From the NCBI RefSeq assembly GCF_020215645.1, contig NZ_CP084058.1, positions 6,634,001-6,698,000 of the forward strand: 64,000 nucleotides of DNA, given 5' to 3'. Source of the stretch: Nonomuraea gerenzanensis (GTDB lineage: Bacteria; Actinomycetota; Actinomycetes; Streptosporangiales; Streptosporangiaceae). Both the position numbers and the translations under genes were made by a program. The notes under the pieces were generated by a model, which was given only the letters and a program-made list of their open reading frames with translations, did not search any database and had not been told where the DNA came from. This document shows, piece by piece, positions 35,144 through 44,700 of this stretch; the first letter of the stretch is position 1; each line of letters opens with the position of its first letter.

Positions 35144-36235
35144 CGTGACGTAGTTCATGAACGTGGTCCAGTTCCAGTAGCCACCCGGGTCGGTGTGGTC
35201 GGTGCCGGGGACCTGGCTGTGGCCGACGATGTGCGTGCGGTCCTTGGGGATGCCGTACCGGTCGGCGATGTTGCGGGTCAGCGCGGCCGACGAGCGGTAC
35301 ATGGCGTCGGTGAACCAGGTGGCGTCGTTGACGAAGCCCTCGTGCTCGATGCCGACCGAGCGCCGGTTGTAGTCGCCGGCGTGGAAGGCGCGGTCCTTCT
35401 CCCTGACCATCTGGGTGACGGCGCCGTCGGAGGAGCGCACGACGTAGTGGGAGCTGACCTTCGCGGCCGGGTTCTGGAACCAGGAGATCGTCCCGGCGTA
35501 GGAGCCCTGGGCCACGTGGATGACGATGCGGTCGATCGCGTCGCTGGTGGGGCGGCTGGAGACGGCGTAGTTGGCGCTGTTGGCCGGCACCCAGGCGGCC
35601 TGCGGGTAGTCCACCGCGGCGGCCAGCGTGCTGGGGCCGTCCAGGTCCTCGGCCTTGCCGTACGCGCCGCGGTCCGGCTCGACGGCGCGCGGCTTGACCG
35701 TGACGCTCTCGCCGCCCGTGGTGGTGGCGCGCACGCCCCCCGCCATCAGGTCGTAGACGGTGTCGGCGTACAGGCGGGCCACGTCGGGGGAACTCGCGCC
35801 GCCGTACCGGGCGATGGCCGTGTACCAGCGGGCCGGGTCCTTGCGGGCGGCGGCGTCCAGGCCCGCCTCGTCGGCGTAGGCGCGCAGCACGGCGGCGCCG
35901 CCCGCGATGTTGGCGGCGTCGTCGCTCTTCAGGTCCGCGACGGGCTCGCCGGTGAGCGTGGCCGCGCGCTCCAGGGTGCGGGAGGCGACCAGGTGCATCA
36001 CGCCGTAGCCGCCGCTGGCGCTGGGCTCGCCGTCGTGGCCGTCCAGGTGGGTCTCGGCGTAGGCGAGCGAGACCAGCAGGTCGCGCGGCACCTCGTAGGT
36101 GCCGGCCGCCTCGGCGAACGCCCCCGCCACGGGGCCGTCGGCGGACGCCGCGGCTGCCGGGCCGCTCATCAGCAGCGTGGCGGGCATCAGCACGCCGGCC
36201 AGCAGCGCGGCCGAGCGGCACAGTTGGGCACGCAC
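34802..36235 (-). CDS. Secreted N-acetylmuramoyl-L-alanine amidase with duplicated C-terminal domain (477 aa)
   Basis: Sec signal peptide (CRSAALLAGVLMPATLLMSG, then PAAAAS). Residues ~35-160 resemble a lysozyme/transglycosylase-like helical domain (AYAETHLDGHDGEPSASGG). An Amidase_2/PGRP domain follows: IVIHVAQGSYAG, VGIEHEGF and HSQVPGTDHTDPGGYW hold the expected zinc ligands (His, His and the HTDPG-region His/Asp). It should cut the amide between MurNAc and L-Ala. The last ~113 codons repeat almost exactly the C-terminus of the neighbouring M23 peptidase. Start GTG 36235 has GAGGAG about 9 bases upstream. It lies 41 bases after the M23 gene on the same strand, forming a two-gene cell-wall hydrolase operon. 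Confidence 0.9.
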   Translation of the reverse strand: MRAQLCRSAALLAGVLMPATLLMSGPAAAASADGPVAGAFAEAAGTYEVPRDLLVSLAYAETHLDGHDGEPSASGGYGVMHLVASRTLERAATLTGEPVADLKSDDAANIAGGAAVLRAYADEAGLDAAARKDPARWYTAIARYGGASSPDVARLYADTVYDLMAGGVRATTTGGESVTVKPRAVEPDRGAYGKAEDLDGPSTLAAAVDYPQAAWVPANSANYAVSSRPTSDAIDRIVIHVAQGSYAGTISWFQNPAAKVSSHYVVRSSDGAVTQMVREKDRAFHAGDYNRRSVGIEHEGFVNDATWFTDAMYRSSAALTRNIADRYGIPKDRTHIVGHSQVPGTDHTDPGGYWNWTTFMNYVTGGGGTTNPHTPESVCGTGYKVIDSAALGTAGTVFLLYNSANGNNCVATIKKTSIGQATATSAYLEVQGKTRITDSGSFAYYAGPVRAAAAGQCVKWGGKAGTAVYDSPFEHCG

Positions 36236-36276
36236 AGTGTTTCTCTCCTCAGCAGTCTCTGTTCGGGGGACGCGCT

Positions 36277-36618
36277 CTAGCCGCAGTGCTCGAACGGGCT
36301 GTCGTAGACGGCCGTGCCCGCCTTGCCGCCCCACTTGACGCACTTGCCTGCGGCGGCGGCCCGCACCGGGCCCGCGTAGTAGGCGAAGCTCCCGCTGTCG
36401 GTGGCCCGGGTCCTGCCCTGGACCTCCAGGTACGCGCTGGTGGCGGTGGCCTTGCCCAGCGAGGTCTTCTTGATCGTGGCCACGCAGTTGTTGCCGTTGG
36501 CCGAGTTGTAGAGCAGGTAGGCGGTGCCCGCCGTGCCCAGGGCGGCCGAGTCGATCACCTTGTAGCCGGTGCCGCAGACCGAAGCGGCGGTGTGCGGGTT
36601 GGTGCTGCCGCCGCCTCC
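36277..36618. repeat. Direct repeat copy 2: M23 peptidase C-terminal domain
   Basis: Partner of 34802-35143 in the same orientation, 1475 bases apart. Recombination between the two copies would delete the amidase catalytic part, and gene conversion would keep the copies alike. Confidence 0.85.
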
Positions 36619-37266
36619 GCACTTGTTCTTCGAGGTCAGCGTCTGGTTCGGGTAGCCGAAGGTGGTGCCGTTGAAGACGGCCTTGCGGATGTTGCCCGGG
36701 TAGCTGGTGCCCTGGCGGACCTCGTAGTGCAGGTGCGGGCTGATGTTGTTGCCGGGCTTGCTGGTGTTGCCGAGCGTGCCGATCTTCTGCCCCTGGGCGA
36801 CCTGCGCGCCGGCGGCGACCGAACGCGCGTTCAGGTGCGCGTAGTACGACGTCCAGCCACCACCGTGGTCGATCTTGACCAGGTTGCCGTAGCCGTTCGC
36901 GGAGCCCTGGTGGGCGGAGATGACCACGGTGCCGGCCGCCGCGGCCACGACGGTGTCGCCGAGGTCGGCGTTGGCGGTGCTGCCGCGGTTGAAGTCGATC
37001 TCGTACGAGCGGTGGGCGCTGCTGTTGCTGGAGTTGCCCGTCCAGCTCTGGCCGCAGGGGAAGGGCAGCTGGAAGCTCGGCGCGGCCAGGGTCGAGACCT
37101 CGGGGACCTCGACCTGGTTCGGCGGATCGTTCGGATCAGGCGCGGGCGTCGTCGTCGCCGTCGTGGTGGGCGTGGGGGCCGGGGTCGGGGCGGCGGAGGC
37201 CACCTGGCCGGCCGCGAGCCCGCACACCAGGACGAAACCCATCGTGAGCACCCTGCTGGGTCGCAT
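36277..37266 (-). CDS. Secreted M23-family metallopeptidase (LytM/LasA-like) with shared C-terminal domain (329 aa)
   Basis: Signal peptide MRPSRVLTMGFVLVCGLAAG, then a Pro/Thr-rich linker (TPAPTPTTTATTTPAPDP). The M23 domain shows HRSYEIDFNRG (His and Asp zinc ligands), GNLVKIDHGGGWTSYYAHL and HLHYEVRQG. M23 enzymes cut peptide cross-links in peptidoglycan. The C-terminal ~113 codons, after a GGGGS linker, are the same domain as in the downstream amidase (CGTGYKVIDSAALGTAGT... to FEHCG), with paired cysteines, likely a wall-binding module. ATG 37266 follows AGGATCC. The gene heads the operon with the amidase; its promoter should lie in the gap shared with the divergent AfsR-type gene (37267-37457). 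Confidence 0.92.
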   Translation of the reverse strand: MRPSRVLTMGFVLVCGLAAGQVASAAPTPAPTPTTTATTTPAPDPNDPPNQVEVPEVSTLAAPSFQLPFPCGQSWTGNSSNSSAHRSYEIDFNRGSTANADLGDTVVAAAAGTVVISAHQGSANGYGNLVKIDHGGGWTSYYAHLNARSVAAGAQVAQGQKIGTLGNTSKPGNNISPHLHYEVRQGTSYPGNIRKAVFNGTTFGYPNQTLTSKNKCGGGGSTNPHTAASVCGTGYKVIDSAALGTAGTAYLLYNSANGNNCVATIKKTSLGKATATSAYLEVQGRTRATDSGSFAYYAGPVRAAAAGKCVKWGGKAGTAVYDSPFEHCG

Positions 37267-37457
37267 AAGGATCCTTTCCGTACGGCCCCGGGACGGGAAC
37301 CGCCCCGGCGCCGATCATGATCAAGTGGATCTCTCGACGTGCGCTTGCTGGGGCTCAAGATTGCGAGTACGGCGTACAAAGAACATCCAGGATCGATATA
37401 AAGGCTCAACCGGGCAATGGTTGCAATACCTCCAGCTAAGGAGTAGGTGCGGTCATA

Positions 37458-40400
37458 GTGGTTGATCAACCAGCCTTCGGCGTCCTCGGGCCGTTGCAGG
37501 TCCTGGCCGCGGACCGGAGCCTGCGCGTCGGCGGCACCAAGCCCCGGCTGCTCCTGGCCACCCTGCTCCTCGACGCGAACCAGGTGGTCGGCTCGGACAC
37601 GCTCATCGAGGTCCTGTGGGCCGGGAACCCGCCCTCGTCCGCCACCGCCAACCTGCGCACCTACGTCAGCTCCTTACGCGGGGTCCTCGGCACGGCCGGG
37701 GCCCGCATCGCCGCCCATCCCTCCGGTTACGCGATCGAGGTGGCGGTGGAGCGGCTGGACCTGCTGCTGTTCGAGGACCTGGTGGCGCGGGCGCGGGCGG
37801 GCGGGCGTACCGCTCAGGGCGCCGCGCATCTGCGCGAGGCGCTGGCGCTGTGGCGCGGCGAGCCGCTCAGCGATCTGCCCGCCAGTCCCGCGTGGGACGG
37901 GCGGCTGCGCGCGCTCACGCAGGCGCGGCTGGGCGCGGCCGAGGAGCTGGTCGCGACGAAGCTCGCCGGCGGGGAGCATGCCTCCGCGATCGAGGATCTG
38001 CGCGGGCTGATCGATGAGCATCCCTACCGTGAGGATCTGTGGCAGCAGCTCATCGTGGCGCTGCACCGGGGCGGGCGGCGGGCCGAGGCGCTGCACGCCT
38101 ACACCGTCGTGCGGCGGCAGCTCGTGGATGAGCTGGGCATCGAGCCGGGGCAGGAGCTGCGGGAGGCGCACGCGCGCGTCCTGGCCGACGACCACGAGCG
38201 ACCCGGCCCGATCCGCGCGGGCGCGCGTCCGGACGGCGGCGGGCACCAGCGCGCGGGCCTCAGCGGCGCCACGAGCGGCAGCACGGACACGGGCGGCGCA
38301 GGCGGCGGAGGAGGAGGCGGAGGCGGAAACGCGACTGCAGGCACAGGCGCGAGCGCAGGCGTGGGCAGTGGCGCGAGCGCAGGCGTGGGCAGTGGCGCGG
38401 GCCTGGGCAGTGGCGCGGGCCTGGGCAGTGGCGCGGGCCTGGGCGCGAGCGGTCGCGCAGGCGGTGGCGCGGGCAGTGGCGGAGGCGGTGGCGCGGGCAT
38501 GGGCGCGGGCATGGGGGCGCCGGCGCCGTTCCAGCTGCCGGCCGACATCGCCGACTTCACCGGCCGGGCCGCCGCCGTCACCGCCCTGACGAACGCCCTG
38601 GCCGCCGAGGACAGGCAACCGGACGGGCCACCGTCGCTGGCCGTGGTGGTCGGCCCACCGGGCATCGGCAAGACGGCCCTGGCCGTGCACTGCGCCCACG
38701 CCGTCCGATCCGGCTACCCCGCAGGACAGCTGCACCTGTGCCTGGGCGGCACCGACGCCACCCCCACCGACCCCGCAGAGCTGCTGGCGGAGGCGCTGCG
38801 CGCGCTGGGCGTCGGTGACGCGGCCCTGCCGCCCACCGTGCGCGAGCGCTCCGCCCTCTACCGCTCCCTGCTGGCCGACCGCCCCATGCTCGTCCTCCTC
38901 GACGACGCCGCCGACGCCGCCCAGGTGCGCGCGCTGCTTCCGGGCAACGGCTGCGCGGTCCTGGTCACCAGCCGCCGGCGCATCACCGAGCTGCCGGGCG
39001 CGTTCCTGCTGGAGCTGGACGTGCTGCCACCGGGCGAGGGCGAGCAGTTGCTCGGCCGCATCATCGGCGAGCGGCGGCTGGCCGCCGACCGGGAGGCGGC
39101 GCTGGCCATCCTGGACGCCTGCGGCCACCTGCCCCTGGCCATCCGGATCGCGGGCGCCCGCCTGGCGGGCCGGCCCGACTGGCCGCTCGCCGTGTTCCAG
39201 CGGCGCCTGTCCGACGAGGCAAGCAGGCTCGACGAGCTGCGCGCCGGCGACCTGGAGGTGCGCGAGTCCTTCGAACGCAGCACCCGCCGCCTGACCGGCG
39301 AGGCGGCCACCGCCTTCCGCGCGCTGGGCCTGCTCGGCCCGGTCTCCCTGCCCGGCTGGGTGGCCGACGCCGTTCTGGGCCGCCCCCGTACGGAGGCCGT
39401 CGTGGACTCCCTCGTGGACGTCAGCCTCCTGCGCCTGGCCGGCACCGACGCCCTCGGCCAGCCCCGCTACCTGCTGCACGACCTCATGCGCTGCCAGGCC
39501 AGGCAGCACGCGGGCGGCGAGGCGGAGCGGCGGGCGCTGGCCCGGGTGCTGGACGGCTGGACGAGCGCCGCCGGGCACGCCACGACCCGCCTGCCCACCA
39601 CCCTGTTCAGCCTGACGCCGGAGGAGCCCGCCTCCTGGAGACTGCCGGACGACACGCTGGCCCAGCTCACCGCCGACCCGCTGTCGTGGTTCGAGGCCGA
39701 GCGGGAGTCGCTGGTGGAGGCCGTGCGGCTGGCCGCGGGCACGGGGCTGGCCGCCTCCGCGTGGAGCCTGGCCGCCGCCCTGGTGCCCTACTTCGACCTG
39801 CACTGCCGCCTGGACGAGTGGCAGCTCACGCACCGCCTGGCCCTCGACAGCGCCCGCGCGGCAGGCGACCGCCGCGGTGAGGCCGCCATGCTGCGCGGCC
39901 TCGGCCAGGTGTGCCTGTACCAGGACCGCTACGCCGAGGCGGACGGCATGCTGCGGCGCGCCTGCGCGCTCTTCCGCGAGCTGGGTGACACGCGGGGCGA
40001 GGCGATCTCGATCTGCGGGCTGGGCGCGGTCAGCCAGTTCTCCGGCGAGCATCTGCGGGCGCTGGGCTCCTTCCGCCGGGCCCTGGCCATGTTCCTGACG
40101 ATCGGCGACCGCGGCGGCGAGGCGTACGCGCGGCAGGCGATCGGCCGCATCCACCTGTCACTGGGTGACCTCCGCCAGGCGTCCGGGTGGCTGACGCAGG
40201 CCCTGCGGCTGGCCAGGGATCTGGGCGACACCCACCGGGAGGGGTGCGTGTCCATGCAGCTGGGCCGCCTGCACGACATGAAGGCCGAGGCCGGGGAGGC
40301 GATGCGGTTCCAGGGGTGGGCCCTGGACATCTTCGAGGGCCTCGGCGACCGGCACTGCGGCGCGTACGCGATGCAGAGCCTCGGCGGGCTGCAGGCGGCC

Positions 40401-40640
40401 AACGGCGAGCGCGCCGAGGGCTCCGACCGCCTCCAGGCGTCCCTGGCGATCTTCCAGCAGCTCGGCGACCGCAGCGGCGAGGCGGCCACGTTCCAGACGC
40501 TGGGCGAGCTGTACCGCTCGGCCGGGCGGACCGCGCTGGCCGCGCACTACCTGCATCGGGCCGTCGAGCTGCGGCGGGAGCTGCACGACGACCGATCGGC
40601 GGGCTGCACGGTCCCGGGACCGCGCAGCCCGAGGGGCTGA
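37458..40640 (+). CDS. AfsR/SARP-type regulator: BTAD + NB-ARC + TPR (1060 aa)
   Basis: N-terminal winged-helix DNA-binding domain (FGVLGPLQVLAADRSLRVGG to ~residue 95) and a bacterial transcriptional activation (BTAD) domain to ~residue 245, as in SARP regulators of secondary metabolism. A 75-residue Gly/Ala/Ser low-complexity linker follows. The NB-ARC ATPase begins near residue 355 with FTGRAAAVTAL, Walker A GPPGIGKTAL and a Walker B-like MLVLLDDAADAAQV. TPRs (DTHREGCVSMQLGRLHDM) close the protein. The GTG at 37458 has AAGGAG about 14 bases upstream, a rather long spacing. No biosynthetic cluster is seen beside it, so its targets are unknown; the divergent cell-wall operon is one candidate. 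Confidence 0.92.
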   Translation: MVDQPAFGVLGPLQVLAADRSLRVGGTKPRLLLATLLLDANQVVGSDTLIEVLWAGNPPSSATANLRTYVSSLRGVLGTAGARIAAHPSGYAIEVAVERLDLLLFEDLVARARAGGRTAQGAAHLREALALWRGEPLSDLPASPAWDGRLRALTQARLGAAEELVATKLAGGEHASAIEDLRGLIDEHPYREDLWQQLIVALHRGGRRAEALHAYTVVRRQLVDELGIEPGQELREAHARVLADDHERPGPIRAGARPDGGGHQRAGLSGATSGSTDTGGAGGGGGGGGGNATAGTGASAGVGSGASAGVGSGAGLGSGAGLGSGAGLGASGRAGGGAGSGGGGGAGMGAGMGAPAPFQLPADIADFTGRAAAVTALTNALAAEDRQPDGPPSLAVVVGPPGIGKTALAVHCAHAVRSGYPAGQLHLCLGGTDATPTDPAELLAEALRALGVGDAALPPTVRERSALYRSLLADRPMLVLLDDAADAAQVRALLPGNGCAVLVTSRRRITELPGAFLLELDVLPPGEGEQLLGRIIGERRLAADREAALAILDACGHLPLAIRIAGARLAGRPDWPLAVFQRRLSDEASRLDELRAGDLEVRESFERSTRRLTGEAATAFRALGLLGPVSLPGWVADAVLGRPRTEAVVDSLVDVSLLRLAGTDALGQPRYLLHDLMRCQARQHAGGEAERRALARVLDGWTSAAGHATTRLPTTLFSLTPEEPASWRLPDDTLAQLTADPLSWFEAERESLVEAVRLAAGTGLAASAWSLAAALVPYFDLHCRLDEWQLTHRLALDSARAAGDRRGEAAMLRGLGQVCLYQDRYAEADGMLRRACALFRELGDTRGEAISICGLGAVSQFSGEHLRALGSFRRALAMFLTIGDRGGEAYARQAIGRIHLSLGDLRQASGWLTQALRLARDLGDTHREGCVSMQLGRLHDMKAEAGEAMRFQGWALDIFEGLGDRHCGAYAMQSLGGLQAANGERAEGSDRLQASLAIFQQLGDRSGEAATFQTLGELYRSAGRTALAAHYLHRAVELRRELHDDRSAGCTVPGPRSPRG
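38347..38430 (+). repeat. Tandem repeats in the AfsR-type linker
   Basis: Two copies of a 24-mer (38347-38370, 38371-38394) and two of an 18-mer (38395-38412, 38413-38430), followed by a partial copy. They encode Gly/Ala/Ser/Val blocks such as GASAGVGS and GAGLGS between the DNA-binding and NB-ARC parts. Copies are identical, which suggests recent slippage; unit lengths keep the frame. Confidence 0.9.
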
Positions 40641-40644
40641 GCCG

Positions 40645-41589
40645 TCAGGGCACGATGTCGAGGGCGTCGATCGAGACGGCCGGGTCGATGGTCAGGAAGG
40701 GCCGCTCGTCGCCGTCGTCGAGGTCGGTGGTGACGATCCGCCCGGGCTCGGCGCCGGGGCGGACGACGCGGCCGGCGCTGATGGCGAGGTAGCCGTCGAA
40801 GGTGCGCCGGGTGAAGCGGCGCTCGCCGCCCGTCCGCACGTCGATCAGGATCAGCGGGCTCTCGTCGTCGGGCTCGGGGTAGACGACCAGCTCATGCGCG
40901 GAGGCCCAGACGGAGTGCGGGCCGGGCAGGGCGACGCGTTCGGCGTAGGCGGCGAGCTCCTTGCCGGTGGGGTCGAGGACGACGGTGGTCAGCACGTCGT
41001 CCGGCGTGAGGTACGTCGCGGCGAGCAGCAGCCCGTCAGGCGACCAGCTGATCGAGGCCTCCTCCCAGTAGCCCTCGGCCTGCCAGATCCGCTGCCGGGT
41101 GCCGGTGCCGGTGCCGGTGCCGGTGCCGGTGCCGGTGCCGGTGCCGGTGCCGGTGCCGGTGGCGGTGGCGATCAGCTCGATGCCGGCCAGCTCGTCGCCG
41201 ACGCCGGGGATGCCGGGGCCGTCGGACAGGTCGGCCAGGACGGCCAGGCGGGTGCCGTCCGGCGAGAGCGCGGCGCGCAGGTAGTCGTCGGAGGCGAACT
41301 CCTGGCGGGCCCCGGTGGCGAGCGTGTGCAGCACGACGCGCGGCGGGCCGGCGCCGTCGTCCTGGCGCGCGGTGAGCACCAGCCGGGTGCCGTCGGACGA
41401 CAGCGACACCGTCTCCGGCGCGAGGTGCGCCGGCAGGCCGGGGACGGCCGCGAACGTGTCGCTGTCGGCGTCGAGCACGATCACCGCGCTGCCGCCCGGC
41501 CCGGTGGCCGCGAGCACCATCCGGGCCGCGCGCACCGGCCGCGCGGCCGGTGCGTCGAGTGCGATCTCCCATGACCGGTCGACGACCAC
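40645..41589 (-). CDS. Beta-propeller-like (WD40/TolB-type) protein (314 aa)
   Basis: No signal peptide or catalytic motif is seen. The sequence is a run of four-stranded blade-like units with the TolB/WD40-like pattern of SxDGTRLVLTAR, LSPDGTRLAVLADL and WSPDGLLLAATYL, so a cytoplasmic propeller is likely. A Thr-Gly run of about 12 dipeptides interrupts one loop and is encoded by the hexanucleotide repeat at 41101-41160. I choose GTG 41589 (GGGAGG 4 bases upstream); a TTG at 41628 is also in frame. It converges with the AfsR-type gene, with 4 bases between the stops. Function is unknown; propellers generally bind proteins or sense peptides. Confidence 0.78.
   Translation of the reverse strand: MVVDRSWEIALDAPAARPVRAARMVLAATGPGGSAVIVLDADSDTFAAVPGLPAHLAPETVSLSSDGTRLVLTARQDDGAGPPRVVLHTLATGARQEFASDDYLRAALSPDGTRLAVLADLSDGPGIPGVGDELAGIELIATATGTGTGTGTGTGTGTGTGTGTRQRIWQAEGYWEEASISWSPDGLLLAATYLTPDDVLTTVVLDPTGKELAAYAERVALPGPHSVWASAHELVVYPEPDDESPLILIDVRTGGERRFTRRTFDGYLAISAGRVVRPGAEPGRIVTTDLDDGDERPFLTIDPAVSIDALDIVP
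41101..41160 (+). repeat. Hexanucleotide tandem repeat, ten perfect GCCGGT units
   Basis: Exactly 60 bases of uninterrupted GCCGGT, followed by two degenerate units (GGCGGT). It lies inside the minus-strand propeller gene and encodes alternating Thr-Gly. Perfection over ten units means the tract is young or actively slipping. Confidence 0.97.
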
Positions 41590-41729
41590 GACACCTCCCG
41601 TTACTGATCCGGTGCGCAGCCTAGTCAAAGATCACCCGAATGGGGAGCCGATGATCTCTATCGCCAAACGATCTTTTGGGTGTACGGTCCCGCTGCCAGT
41701 CTTATGTTCTCTTTATTCGGGGTGAACGC

Positions 41730-44700
41730 GTGCGGCGTCTTTCTGTCTTCATGGTGGCCGTGCTCGTGGCCGGGTTCCTCGTGCCCGTGCCCGAGTTCCT
41801 GTTACCCAGGCGGGCGGAGGCGGCCACCGCCTGCTCCCCCAACAGCAGCGACTGGTCCAACGGCCGCAGCGGCCAGAAGCGCTGCGTCTTCAACCACCAG
41901 TACTCCACGCGCCGCCGCATCAACGAGGCGTGCCTGCGCGACCGCCCGGTGCTCGGCACCCACATCTACCAGCAGCCGAACGAGTGCAGCCCGTCCGGCG
42001 GCATCGAGGCCATCGGGCAGGCCCGGGCCATCAAGTACCTCAGCGACCAGATCGGCGGAAGCGGGGGGCTGATCAACCCCGAGATCCAGTGGGAGCCGAC
42101 CCTCAGCGGCGGCAGCGACCGGCCCGACATCGTCTACTACGACCGCGCCGGCAACAACTGGGGCCAGGTGATCGAGGCCAAGGTCGAGGGCAACCCCGAC
42201 TACTCCGGCTGGGGTGGCCAGGTCGTCCGCTACATCAACGTGCTGACCGGCGACGGCGTCAAGAACGTCGTCCCCGGCACGGTGCTCAACCGCTGGGGCA
42301 CCTACGACGACTGGTTCCAGGTCTACAGCAAGAACGCCTCCTGCAAGGTGGGCGACAAGGACGGCTACCAGTTGTCCACCTACCGGGCCCTGTCTCCCCT
42401 TCCCGGCCTGCTGCACATCGAGGAGGTCAAGAAGGAGCGCAAGTGCGAGGAGACCAAGAGGCAGCCCCCGCCGGGCAGCCCGCCCGCCGACATCCCCGAG
42501 CTGGACGAGAACGACGACGACCGCGACTGGCCCATCCCGCAGGGCCTGCGCCAGCTCATCGACCGCCTCACCAGACCGCCAGGCGGCGGCTCGAACGACT
42601 CGCAGAACAACGACGTGGCCAGGTACGGCAGCGCGGCGGCGGCCGCCGCCGCGCTGACCGCCGCCACCGTGGCCTTCCTGCGTACCCCGCAGGGCGTGCT
42701 GTTCCTGCGCGCGGCCGGCTTCGCCACCGTCGAGATGGCGCTGGCGCTCGGCGTGGGCGCGCTGGTCGCCCTCATCCTGCTGTGGTACTTCTCCGAGCAC
42801 GGCGGCCTGGTCAAGGGCGAGCCGCACTTCACCACCCTGGACGGCCTGGGCTACGACCTGCAGTCCGTCGGCGAGTTCGTCCTGGCCGGCTCCGAGAAAC
42901 ACGGCCTGGAGATCCACGGCAGGCTCAGCCCCGCCAGCGGCGGCCGGGACGTGTCGGTGATGTTCGACGCGGCGATGGAGGCCGGTGACCACAAGGTCGA
43001 GTTCGACGAGGACGACCTGTACATCGACGGCCAGAAGCTCACGCTGGAGACCGGCAAGATCCTCTACCTCGGCCAGGACGCGTTCGTGCTGCGCGAGGAC
43101 GGCAAGTGGCTCGTCATGTTCGACGGCCTGGAGGGTCCGGTGCTGTCCTGGAGGCGCGGCGCCGCCGGCCTCTACCTGCCGCCGTCCGCAGACAGCGACC
43201 TGGAGGGCCTGCTCGGCAACGCCGACGGCGACCCGAAGAACGACCTGAAGCTGCGCGACGGCACCCAGTTGCCCGCCAACGCCTCCCCGGCCCAGCTGCA
43301 CACCGACTACGCCAACTCCTGGCGGCTGGACGACACCGAGTCGTTCTTCACCTACGGCCCCGGCGAGAGCACGGCGACGTTCACCAACCTGCAGTTCCCC
43401 TCCCGTATCGTCACGATCCACGACCTGACGCCCGAGCAGATGCAGCTCGCGACGGCGCAGTGCGAGGAGAGCGGCGTCGCGCCTGGCGTGCCGTTCAACG
43501 ACTGCGTCCTGGACATCGCGCTGACCGCGGACACCTCGTTCGCCGAGGCCGCCGCCGAGCAGAAGACGGTCAGCCTCGACCCGGCCGCGCAGGCGGTGAA
43601 CGCCGGCGGGGACCTGGCGATCGACTTCGAGGGCACGCTGGGCAAGAACGTGCTGCCCTCGCGGGTGTCGGCCGACCCCGCGGTGAGCTCGTTCGCCGGG
43701 CCGTTCAGCGGCGGTGACTCCTACCGGTTCTTCGTGCAGTCGCTGCCGCTGCACAAGGCCGGCACGCTGGGCTTCGATCTGCTGGCCGTCGGCGACTGGG
43801 CGTCCGACTCCGACACCGAGACGATCAAGGTCGAGACCGACCGCGACGACCCGTACACGATCACGCCGGGCGAGCTGACGCCCGTCGCGTCCGGGACGCT
43901 GGCCAACGGCCTGCCGTGGGCGAAGTACCGCGTCACGATGCCGATCGCGCACAAGAACAGCCAGATCGAGGTCAAGGTCTCGGCCACCGGTACGGCGGGC
44001 CTGTCCAACCAGGCGTACGGGCTCGACAACGTGGCGCTCGATCTGGAGGTCACGCCGCCGCAGACGTTCCAGGTATCGCTGCCGTTCACGGCCTCGGACG
44101 GCGTGCCCGGCGAGGGCGCGGGCAACCTGGAGGGCGAGGTCGCGGTCGACGAGTACCGCTTCACGCTGGACCAGCCGGCCTCGGTCTTCGTCAACGCGCA
44201 GGAGTGCCCCGGGTCCGGGTTCGGGCTCCGGTGGGAGCTGGCGAACGCCGCGGGCGCGAGCGTCGCCACCTCCTACCTGTGCGGTGCCAAGCGCGTGGAC
44301 GGGCTGCCCGCCGGCGCCTACCGGCTGCGCGTGTGGCCGTGGAACGACGTGTTCGGCGCCTACAGGCTCAGCGTGAACACGCTGGGGGCCGACGTGAGCG
44401 CCACCGCGTCGATCGACGGGCCGCAGGTGCCGCTGCAGGTCACCGACCCGGGCCAGCGGGGCACCTGGACGTTCACGGGCACGGCGGGCCAGAAGGTCTC
44501 CGCCGAGCTCGCCGACGGCACGCTGACCTCGCTCAGCGACGCCACCCTGCAGCTGCGCGGGCCCGACGGGAGGGTGCTGGCGCAGGACTCCTGCGGCCCG
44601 GCCTGCTACGTCGACACCGAGACGCTGCCGGTCACCGGCACGTACGCGATGGTGTGGGACCCGAAGGACGCCAAGACGGGCTCGATCGCGCTGCGCCTGC

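Noticed and set aside
37674..40154. Long minus-strand frame opposite the AfsR-type gene
   Set aside because: No recognisable motif; the plus strand encodes SARP, NB-ARC and TPR motifs. It is a GC-bias shadow.
37458..40640. SARP regulator as sign of an antibiotic biosynthetic cluster
   Set aside because: No polyketide, peptide or terpene synthase and no tailoring set lies within the window.
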